A DNA stretch of 64,000 nt from Branchiostoma lanceolatum (taxonomy: Eukaryota > Chordata > Leptocardii > Amphioxiformes > Branchiostomatidae), in contig NC_089726.1 in the NCBI RefSeq assembly GCF_035083965.1, positions 10,669,501 through 10,733,500 on the forward strand. Reading direction: 5' to 3'. The notes beneath the pieces are model-generated. The model did no database searches and was not told where the DNA came from. It was given only the letters and a program-made list of their open reading frames with translations. Shown here one piece after another: positions 1-11,100 of this stretch. The translations under genes were made by a program, and so were the position numbers. How positions within the stretch are numbered: position 1 is the first letter of the stretch; each line of letters starts with the position of its first letter.

Positions 1-197
1 CCTCTCCTTCAAACAGTACTCTATTCATTATGTTCTGATCTTTTCTGACTCTTAATTCAGTCTCGTCTCACTTTGAATGTCTTGCGTGCCTGAACTAAAT
101 CAACTCACTGGATGGCGTCTTTCCAAAAGAAATCAACAACATCGTGTTTTCACTATTGTCAAAATGGTTTAGAGACATCTCCTTTCCCCTCTCGCAG

Positions 198-1373
198 ACG
201 ACAGACCTGGTCCCACCCACTACAACCTGCCGGAGCGGCCGCCTCACGCTAAGAGTGCGCCCCGATACTCCATGGGCCAGAGAGTCTACCCTCCCGACAG
301 TACGTACGGATAAACACGTTTGTGGCACATGTATGGTCTACGGCTTCATTTAAACCTAGGTGCACTTTGCAGAATCTGAAATGTTTCAAACTCGTTATTA
401 TTTTGAAGTGGTAAAAGGGTTAAATCGACGGCTCAGAAGACCTAGTTGTGTCGTTTTTCAAGATGATATTTTGTCGTTCTGTTTAAAAGCCCGACCGTCT
501 CGTTTTATATTTATCGGAGATATAATTATCAAGTGTTTATAAACCTTTGTATCATGCTATCGTGGTGATATGAGTAAACGTGTGCTTCTTCCAGAGAAAG
601 TCGGTCCCGGACCAGCGGCCTATTCTCCGCGAGTCCCAACCGGAGGAGCTCCGAAGTACAGCATGGGAGGGAGGAAGAAAGCCGCTAAAAGTAAGTCTGC
701 ACACGTTGGAAGATTACTGGTGTTCGGGTTCTAGTTTCTTAGAGAAATCCCTTTTTAGGTTCGGGAAAATGAATGAAGAAATGTCGCCTACTTAAGCCGA
801 AAAGCCTTTGAGGTCACTCATATTGGCTCATCTCTGTTAATGAGGTTGGCAACAACACAAGCTTTTTCAGCGCCAAAACGCCAGTCTCTATTCTAGCTGA
901 GCCTGTTATATTTACAGACAATCAAACCAGTGTCTGTGCAGACTGTGATATCTGACACGAGAAACCACACGCTCACGCTATCCTCGCGTGTCTGGCGGGC
1001 GACAAGAGAACTTCGTTGTCTTTTGTCCAACTTTTTCGGAAACACGCGAGTTGTGTCGATCCTCTGGAGAGCTGTGGTTTATGAGTCCATGCCATTGACT
1101 GTCGGCTGGCTCTGAAAGTGTAAATTATACTCCATTTTTGGCCCAAACATGTCGTCTTTCGCCGCCCACTAAAGTTTAAGGCTAATTACTCACCAATTAC
1201 ATCAATTTTCCCTCACAGAGGAGTTGACCCCGGGACCAGACAATTACACGGTGAGGAAAGGGCAGGCCGCAAGAGGGACGACTCTGGGCCCCAAAGTCAC
1301 GCTCAAGGGCCGCCCCAGCCCCTGGATCTACTCGGGGTTCTCCAACATGGCAAGGGTGCAGCCGGACTGCTGA
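198..1373 (+). CDS. ODF3/CIMAP-like SHIPPO-repeat protein, 3' part
   Basis: Three terminal coding exons, 198-299, 595-690 and 1219-1373 (TGA at 1371), join in one frame; donors at 300 and 691 and acceptors before 198, 595 and 1219 fit GT-AG rules. Each exon carries a Pro-Gly-Pro repeat: RPGPTHYNLP, VGPGPAAYSP and ELTPGPDNYT. The first two are followed by APRYSMG or APKYSMG, typical of the SHIPPO repeats of outer dense fibre protein 3 and CIMAP proteins. Known family members bind microtubules in sperm flagella or cilia. The start codon and earlier exons lie left of the window. The protein ends ARVQPDC. A polyadenylation signal (AATAAA) lies at 1433-1438. Which ODF3 paralogue this is cannot be told from the C-terminal part alone. 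Confidence 0.85.
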
Positions 1374-1432
1374 ACTATGCTGCAATATTTGCAAATGAAT
1401 TTGTCCTTGACACGATTCCGACCAAAAATGTA

Positions 1433-1438
1433 AATAAA
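1433..1438 (+). terminator. poly(A) signal of the ODF3-like gene
   Basis: AATAAA sits 60 bases after the stop codon. Further AATAAA copies near 1460 and 1530 lie in the duplicated 3' UTR, so several cleavage sites are possible. Confidence 0.5.
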
Positions 1439-1459
1439 GAACTAAGACGAAATCAAAGT

Positions 1460-1955
1460 TGTAAATAAAGAACTACAAGTTCTTGGAAGTTGTGATTTGA
1501 AATAAGGACTCAAGGGACAAAAGTCGTGGTTGAAATAAAATTTGCTACTACTTGGTATAAATTGGCATTGTTATTCATGAGCATGAGAAGGAGAGAAAGG
1601 AAGAGGAAGACAAACAGGTCACACGGACAGGTATAGAAGGGCACAGGAAATGGGGAATCTGTGGACTTGCTCTGGGTTTTCAAACATGGTAAGGGTGCAG
1701 CCTGACAAATGTCACCAACAAATATAAACCAAAACGAGTTCTGAATTTAAAAAAAATACAAGTTGTGATTTGAAATAAAGACTTTAGGGATAAAAGTTCT
1801 GGTTGAAATAAATCGCTACTACTTCTTCATAGGAGAACTGGGCAGTCGGAAAAGAAAGAAAGGGAGGGTTAGAAAGTGGCTGAAAATACAACACAGGGGG
1901 TGAGACAAACATGTCACAAGGACAGGCACAGAAGTACACAGGAAATCCGGAGACA
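1460..1955 (+). repeat. tandem decayed copies of the ODF3 terminal exon and 3' UTR
   Basis: Bases 1660-1712 repeat the end of the last ODF3 exon (CAAACATGGTAAGGGTGCAG against CCAACATGGCAAGGGTGCAG in the real exon). The UTR around 1489-1555 recurs at 1763-1830, and 1605-1650 recurs at 1900-1945. Offsets are 275-340 bases. The copies lack an intact reading frame and diverge clearly, so they are relics, not exons. Confidence 0.7.
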
Positions 1956-2528
1956 TAGTATATTTGAAATCCATGCCGATACAGGATCTATCTACTCAGA
2001 AAGCGGGAATCTGTTGTTTTCTTCCAAACAAAACAGGCATCTAGACATTATGACATGACGTCAGGTTCCAAATATGAAGAGCTCCCCTGTAGGGCTTTGC
2101 ACCAATGACGTCAACTGAAATGTCATCTTCAAAGGATGTTATGGTCAGCTACAATGACGTGTTAAATAAGGTGGAAACCTGTAGTACTTATCCATTTAGC
2201 AACGTTATAATTTGCATAAAGAAACACGTATGCCAGTAGATTGTTTTTGCGGATTCGTCGAAGTAGTCGTCACGCACCTAAGTTCTTATCTTCTTGGCTA
2301 TTGATTTGTGTACACACACTGGGCCTAGCTATAGTGACAACTGCATGCGCAAGGTCCTGGACCAATGAGGACAGCGCCCTCTAGTGGACAGAGAAGCACT
2401 GCATCTTACTCTGAACTGACGGATCGAGAGGGAAATGAGGGATCAAACCAAGGCATAGATGGACTCAGCAGAAAGGAACAACTGACAAAATAATCGGAGA
2501 AAGTCATCCATAAAACTTTTTTTCTTCT
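1956..2528. other. spacer between convergent ODF3-like gene and ARIH2
   Basis: No exon, RNA gene or recognisable mobile element seen. Short open frames here have no family resemblance. Confidence 0.5.
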
Positions 2529-5191
2529 TTTATTTGAAACTCTGCCATACTGTGGACTACAGGGCAACATCGAAATCATTTTTTTACGTTACAAAAATGC
2601 TTCTGTCAAGCATACAGATTCGTCTTTATCTTACATAATATAACGCACATGGGATAACCATATTGCTGATGAAAATACTTGTAGTGGTACTTAAATTATG
2701 GCCTACACTACTTGCCAACCAACATACTCAATATCTTCTCCCTATTCTAGAGCAGCTCTCCAGTCCAAAATCTATATCATTCTCAATGAATTGAAGACTG
2801 GGGCAAGCCAACTACCTCTGAAACTGATTTTAAGTATGTAGTTACACCTTAAAGTAGTGCAGACAAAAACATGGGACATTTGTATCTCACAGATACTCCA
2901 TGTATAAAACTTACAACTCTCCTGGCAAAACAGTGAAAGCTGGGGATGTGTCTTGAGACAAGCCTTGCACAGAATAACTGGAGAACAATGGCAACTTCAA
3001 ATATCATAACACAACAAACACCTATTGCAGTGTCTTCTCACATTATTCCTTCTCCCAGATACTGACATTACCGGCGGTATTTAGAGGGTGCGGATAGACA
3101 TAGTTCAATGTAAGCACTGTTACAGTAGTGATCCGAAGCTCCAAGACAATTTTTGATACAAAGCCAAACACCGGAGAAACGTTTTGTTTCATAAGGTTAC
3201 AATGGCACCATTACTCATTAAAATAATTCCAATTCACAGAGAGCAATACATAGCACATTAGGCTGCAGCTTTTAGTGTGTTTTTAAAACATACGAGAAAC
3301 TTTGCAATTCACCAGAGCATAACCACACAGTAGAGCTCTGGTTTAGAACTTGTGTTTCAATGTGTATGTGAGAACACATTATACTACAATTTCCTTCCAG
3401 ATACTAGCTTTCAGTTGAGCCATTCTTCACCATTGTGTCATATGATATGCTTTATGATTTCCATGGCACACATCACAGAATGTCTACTATGTACTTCCAA
3501 GCAAAGCGATGTGCAACAAATTGGGAACAGTTCATATCATAGTTGTCAATCAAAGGAAGTAGACCAGAATAGAATTGAGGGGTTAAATACATGTACATGT
3601 AACATAAGAATGAGCTATTGGGAAGACAACTCCTTGTCAAGGCCAAAAATTTCCATTTGAATTCCCGACAATGATGCAGAGAGGAGGCACTATGAGATAG
3701 AAACTAAAACAGACACAAAGCATAGGAAGAGCACTGTAATTTACAACAACCAAGACCTACATGTAGGATTGTTGCTATGTTCCTTGTGTAAGCTTAAGCT
3801 TTTGTTGCTGTGTATTTATCATTTGAGGAACACCTTTCCTTGCTTCTACTTTTATGATGATCAGCCAATCCTGGACTCAAGAAGAATAATATTCTTTTTC
3901 GTTTCTTGTAAATGATGCATTAAGCTCATTTTAACAACCCAAAAGTTCCACTAACTGAAATCTTTGGTATACTACTGTACTTAGTAGGAGTTTGACAAAA
4001 GAACTTACATGTCTGTGACCACCTGGAAGTTGATGCAAGCTACAAAATAGATGTCATTTTCAGCTTTGTAAATGCTTTTTTATCTTGAAATCCAGCAAAC
4101 ATGCCGCTTACTGTGCTTTACAGAAAGGCAATGGCCCTGAGGTGTTGCCCAAATGCAGCAATTCCTGTTACGTTCATATTTTCGTACTGTATCAAACCGG
4201 GCAACAAAGTTTCTTATCATCTGCCGACATACACAGGCTGCTCTTTCCCTCTATGGATATAGAAAATTATTCATACACATGTATAGTGTACATTGTGTAT
4301 GGAGACAAACTACGGTGGGTACATACGAACAGTTTTGCTGTGTCAGAATTGTGCTTGTACAGGACAGATCCACCATTTTCAAACTGGCAGCAGGTATTGT
4401 GAACTTTTTCTTTCTTTAGCTTTTCCCACACCTAACTATTTCTTCTTGTTGAGTGCAAAGATTTTCTGTTGGTGGTTTCTGAAGACAAATCCCAGAGTTC
4501 TTGAGAAGAAGATGATTTCATTTCAGACTTGAGAATGTATGATATCAAATTTGAACTTATTAGAACATGAAGTCAACTTGTAGAGAAGACCATGCTCCAC
4601 TGAACTGGCCGACTCGTGTAGAATTTTGAAATAGAGATTTCTCGTTAACAGTTCATTTTCTCTTCTGGGTCAAACATGACTATACTACTCTTAGGCCTGC
4701 ATTGCAACAAAGAGACAAGGAAGCCAGGTAATTAACAACAAAACCTTCCACCGAGGGCATTATGCATTACTCTACGTACCATTTAGTTTCTCATCGTCTT
4801 AAACGTAGGGCATGATTTTCACATCTGTGTACTGTGGACACTTAGTCTATTTCATTCCTATCCTTTCTAGCTGGAAGGCAGCAGTAGGAGCTAACATGTA
4901 CAGTTAGCAGCAGTGTGGGCCGAGTTATCAACATGTCAGAGTGAATCCTAAAGGTCGATGGCATACGCAGACATCCCAGGCCAGAAAAATTAGGCTCTGC
5001 CAAATGTGCCACCATCTATGACCTGGGATAGAATTGAACTTGGAACCCTAGATTTAATCTGACCAGGGGTCAGAGAGGTTCGAGTGTAGGACAGGGGAGG
5101 TGTGGCACACCCCTGTGCTGGAGGTGATGTTGTAGAAGAGGTGGATATGGTGATGAGGATGGTAGGAGGTTTAACAGAGGAAGGCCAGCTC
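2529..5191 (-). other. ARIH2: probable ARIH2 3' UTR
   Basis: No coding exon is visible downstream of the ARIH2 stop at 5192-5194 until the ODF3-like gene. The first convincing minus-strand AATAAA is at 2534-2529, which would give a 3' UTR of about 2.6 kb. The stretch is AT-rich and lacks long reading frames. Transcript ends are not proven by sequence alone. Confidence 0.4.
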
Positions 5192-8100
5192 TCAGCTCTC
5201 GGAGAAGTCCCTCAGCAGAGTCAGTCGGCGCTTCTCTGTGATATCCATCTGGTTTTCTAAGTCCTACAGGAATACAGAAAACTTCAAAATTACATGGAAA
5301 TAATTGCGATTTCTTGCAAAACTTTACCTAACAGTGGGTGCTATTGTACACCAGTTCTTCAACTCACACACAGCTATATATACCTGCATCTCTTTTAAAA
5401 AGTACATGTGGTCAGATTTTTGCCAAAGGGAAACTTCAAATTTACTTAGTACTCATGAAAAACTGCTCACCCCTCTGTCCGTCTGCTCGGCACGTTCGAT
5501 CTTCCAGGACAGGTTCTCAATCTCGGCCTCCAACTGAGCCTGCTGGTACTCGAACTGGGAAGGGAATGTTGGACAACAAAAGCAACAACTTAGCTTCTCA
5601 AACAGGAAAAAAAATGTGCCTGCTTTTGTATACTTTTAGAATCGTTTAAGCATTATCAGGTATGATTTCCAGCAACACAGTACAGAGTTCAAGATATTAC
5701 CGTATGTGTTATGTGTACTCCAATATGTACAAATACATGTTCAAACAGTAGGGACTGGAAACATATTTCAGGAAGACATTAGGAGATATGATCCTACCAG
5801 CTTCTTGCGAGGGCCTCCATCCTGGTAGTATGCATAAGGGTAGGTGTACTCTAGGGTGTAACGGCACTGTGCAGAAAAGATAACAAAATTAGTATATTTC
5901 TATAACTGTAGGACTGATGTTCTATGGGTTAAAGATAAAAAATTCATTTTTATTGCCTATTTATTCATTGCTGTTTTAGCCAGGGAGGCCCATCTCAATG
6001 GCATGGCACTGCCTTTACGTGGGGATTTATCTTATTACAGTCAAACCTGCCCAAGGCGACCACCCGGGGGACCGAGCAAAATCGGTCGCGATGGACAGGT
6101 GGTCGCCATGAAGAGGATTCCAATCATAACATGTTTCCAGCTCGAGGTGTTCAAATACCGTGTACCACGTAGATGGATGGAAAATTATGTGATTTTAGAC
6201 AGCAGGTTCAATTCTCATTGACAGAAAGATCCTACAAAAATTACATTTTCTGTAATCGTTGTAATATTTGTATACCGTTACATCGTGAACAAATGTTCGT
6301 CGTAATTTTGACTAAAAACAATGTCTGCCTCGATGACCTTGCAGCGCCCTCCCGCATTCACACGTTACGTTAAAGTAAGAGTACACACACACACGCGCGT
6401 ATAAAATCTAGGTTTTAAGGCCTGAGACAAATCCCTAGAAAATCCCAGCCTTCTTTTGGGAGCCGACCGCTGGATTAAAGCGGCAAAAAGTTTTCGATCT
6501 GACAACTGAAGGATGAGAACGGAAAGTTGTGATACCGCCGCCGAGCACGCAACCGCATCGAAAGGTAACAGTGGAGCAGAACGCACAGCGTCGGCGATTA
6601 CAAGCAAGCAGCGCCCAATAAAGGTTTGTGAGAGTCATGAAAATAACAAGAATATAAGAATATTAATTTTCATCAATAAAGAGAGTATTCTAGATATTCA
6701 TACACAGAAGCGTCGTGTTTTAGAAAAGTCAGCGTTATGCTGCGCTGAAACAAGATGGCGTCGCGGACCAAGAAACAACATGTCTCGGCCAACGTTTTGC
6801 CCTCCACTGCGGAGTCATTTTCCGGCGGAATTTAGTAAGGCAGAGACACATTTTTGTTGAAAATACAAGAAATTGATAGTAATTTCAGTGAAATCTGACT
6901 TTTTGACGCCATGCACTACGTGATCGTTTTGAAAATTGAGTTCAAACCGAACCGAGCTTGCGGTAAACTATAAGATAACGATGGGCACAACAACATCGAT
7001 ATCTAAGTACATTCACAATCCTTTGTATTTACAATGTTTATAGTGGGAACGTTTCATTAAAATACTTTGTGGAGGAATCAATGCTTTTGATATATTCTTG
7101 TCCGTCAAGGTCTTAAGAAAATTTCCGCGAAATCCGACAGCAAAATTCGATGTCACCACACGCCGGAAAAATGTGGTCGCCATGAGCAGGGATTGTGCTC
7201 TGTGCGGTCCTAATTCATGGCGGTCGCGTTGGACGGGTGGTCGCCTTGGGCAGGCAGCTTAATGCTTGTGCCTATGGGGAAAAATTTCGGGACCGAGAAA
7301 AAGCGGTCGCCATGACCAGGTGGTCGCGTTGAAAAGGTGGTCGCCTAGGCAGGTTTGACTGTACTCTTATGGTAGTGTCCTAATGTGGGAAAGTCACCAT
7401 TCACTGAAGAGAAGACCTTACTTTTTAAGTTTCATTTTCACAGATGCGATTTTCACCTTACAACATCAAAGAGTTGTTGCCCTTTCAAGTTTTCTTTTCA
7501 AATGGACATTTTTTTTTAAGAAGATAGAACAAAGGAAAACCTGAGTACATCACCATTATGTCCCTGTATTTGTGTCTATGATCCCGATGAAAAATAAATG
7601 AATAGAAAAAGCCCAAAGGCTGCCGACCTTGTGTAGGAGATTGGCTGCGTCCAGCAGGTACTGCCAGTCGATCCAGGTGCCCATGTTGTTCATGACCTTC
7701 TCCTTGATGCGGTGCTGGATCCGCTGGAACGTCTGCTCCTCCAGCTTCAGGCTCTTCTGGTGGTTCTCCCACTAGGGCGCAACAGGACAAGCAACTTGAT
7801 TGGTTCGTTTGAAAATTGAATTGCTAGCTCAATTTCATTGGTCTGAGCAATGTGATTGGCTCATTTGCACTGTAAGTTCAATTCTATTGGTTTCTTTCTA
7901 AAATATGGCCAATAACATTGGTTTGGCTCTTCTGGTGGTTCTCAAACTACAGCACAACAGAAGAAGCATCTTGATTGGTTCATTTAATTTGCCAGCTCAA
8001 TTTCAATGGTCCCTCTCCAAGCAATGTTGCACTAAAAGTTTAATTTACTGGTCCCTCTCTGAATGAGATGTATTGGTTCATCTGCACTAAAAGCTCAATA

Positions 8101-11100
8101 ACATTGGTCCCTTTCTGAAATAGGGCTAACAACATTGGTTTTGCTCAACAGTTATCTACTTTCATTCGTCAATTTCAGGGAGACGGCCAACTCCAATCGT
8201 CCAACTGCATTCAACTTTCATTGCAAAGTTCTCGAGGACAACCATCTTCAATAGAACAATGACAAGTCACTTCAAATGTAAAACAACCATTGCAAAACAA
8301 AACATTCTAGAAAGTACTTTATAAGCTGAGACTGGACAGAATACTGGAGGATATCAGAAGCAAATCTATTTATTCTGATAAAACCATAGGTACGTCATGG
8401 ACAATGCATACCCGTTCAAAGTAGAAGAGGTACTTCTTGAGAGCTTCCCTTGCCTGTGCCTGAGCGCTCTCATTGGCAATATTAGGGTTCTCCTTGTACC
8501 GGCTACACTCATAGTACTCACTACCGTGGGTCTTCCAATCTGTGGGGCAAACACCCAAATGAAATTGTTGTGGTGTGAAAGTCATTGGTAAACACAATCA
8601 TATTCAGTGGCTTATTGTTTAGGGATTTTGCATTTTTGCAAGTTTGTTTTTATAAAAAAAGCAATTGCACTAAGATACTCCCTCTAGGCATTAAACACAA
8701 CAGAATGAGCGTAGTCTGCATTAAAAAAATCGACTAAAAGAAAAGCTAAGGAACATCTATGTCACAAACAAGGTTCGTGTTTGAAGTATGAAATTAATCT
8801 AGGATAAACCATACAACAGTAACCTACCCTAGATGTATGTGCACCAAATATGAAGTACATGATGTACAGCAATACTAGCCATTACCACTAATCATTACAG
8901 TGAAAAGTTTTACATCTTCCACACCAAAACCCTCCAAGCATTTCTGAAATATTTTAAAAGAAGGATGAAACTATCACAGGAAGAATTGCAGGACAAAGAA
9001 TGAGAGTCGTACCTCCAAGACACATCCAGCAGAAATCTGTAAACACAAACGGTACAACATTAGGTACAACATGTATCAGATTCTACACATTCTGATTCAA
9101 TGCAATCATTTCATGGCATGATCACACACTTTGTAAAGTAAAAAGGCCATCACACAAAATCATTTCTCTGGTAATGACTACAATGTTTCCTGTATCCCAA
9201 ATGTTTTCCGAACAAAGATAAAGTAGTAGAAAGTAGGACAGAGAACTTTTTTCACAAGGTGAGACATATGCACTAATGTATTGCACAAGGCTTTATTCTT
9301 CTACCTTGTTATGTTCCTTGATACTGTAAAATATGGGTTATTTCATTAATATACAGGTGTCAATCCATTTGATGCATTTTTGTAACACAGGAATTTTACC
9401 TACCGTACCGGCATTGATAACATTGCTGGAAGACAAAGAATCATTACTCACCATGCTTGCATTTGAAACATTGCTGCAGAAGAAAGTGAAAAACATGCAA
9501 TAAATGTTTCACACACAGCCAACATGCTGTCAAGTACATGCACACAATATTGAGTTATCAGCAACATGCACAAGAATGTCACCTGAAATATACACATGTT
9601 CATGTTTGTCTGAAACAGTCACATACATCTGTGTTGTTCAGATGAATATTACCAAGTTGATAAGCTTATAATACAATGTATATCAATAGATACTGGCATT
9701 CTAAAAATTGTGACAGAAATAAAACTGTATATACATGTACATACTTGGAATCTATTTGAAGTGTGACACTGAGCCGTAAACATCTTCTTCTTTTGACTAC
9801 TGCAAGCATGTACATTCAATGACAATTTTCCATTTTCTATTTTTCTTACATTTCATGATGCAAGTGCTCAACGACAAGGTTAACGTACCATATGGTTGCA
9901 GCCTCCATTTTTCTCTATACAAATGTTACACTTCGGGCACTGTAGAAAGACATACCAAGCAAAGGAGGTCAGTTTGACATTTATAATTCAGTGTAATGAT
10001 AAACTGGCAACTAAAGCAAGCAACCAATAAAGTTTTCAATGGCGCCTTATACCAATTAACAGGTTTATTGTTCTGTATATGGATACAATTTTGTGTGCTC
10101 CATACAGGTTTAATTTTTTTATCATAAGCAATAATCTTATTTCACTAATTAATGATCCTACCACCAAGTGGCTTTGTTCTGTCTATAAACTGCCGTTTCC
10201 ATCAACATTAGCAGCAGCAGTCACGTCTGCAAATACCAGAGTTACATTTTGTATCAATCCAGAATTGAGGTGTTTGTTTTTCTCTAGAACTGTAGTAGAG
10301 AGGAACTCATTGACACCTACATGTAAGTACTGTATCCTCAATAGATTTAACTCACATCTTTAGTATGTGCACTGATGTAGTTGGCTGTCTCGGAGTCATC
10401 TGCACACTTCCGCAGCCAGCTCTCTATTGTGGGGCAGTCTGCTGGTACATGGTAGTCTTTCAAACACCTAAAACTGGGAGGTGTGGAAACAAGGAGGGAT
10501 GAAACAAATTCACTTCCAAAGTTTTAGTTACAACTGTATGTTGGCTTGTAATAATGTGGTAAACAACTCAACTAAAAGTATGCATGTTATGAACAGTTTT
10601 ATTTGTCAGCATCACAGCAACCTAAGGAGATTATTTGGTGTGTTTAGTAGGCTTAAAATATCAATATCTAGACCTTACATTAAATGTACTTCAGACTCAA
10701 AAATCCATTTAAGAAGATATTTCTTAGAAACTCTTTAAGCATTACCTTTATCAGTGGTACTCATCAATTGACACCATTGTAATTTCCTACGATTATCTAT
10801 GTTATTGATATTGTTGACTTACATTACAATGCATTTATGTGATGATATTGCTGTTTTAGTGTATAGTGTATGATGCTTATTGCTGTTATTGTTTTAAATG
10901 TTAGAGAATAGACCCAGGATTACTTGAAAAAACGCTCAAAATGACCATACCTCTCCTGGTTAAACAAATAAAGTGAACTGAACTGAAGTACACCTACCAG
11001 CAGCATGTCTTGCACTTCTTACACTGTACTTTTCTGCCCAGCGGCTGTGGTGCCATGAACAGGACATCACAGTCTGGGCCTGGGCACCATCGCAGCTGGT

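Noticed and set aside
6513-6860. 115-codon plus-strand frame inside the TIR element
   Set aside because: No transposase signature; the element appears non-autonomous.
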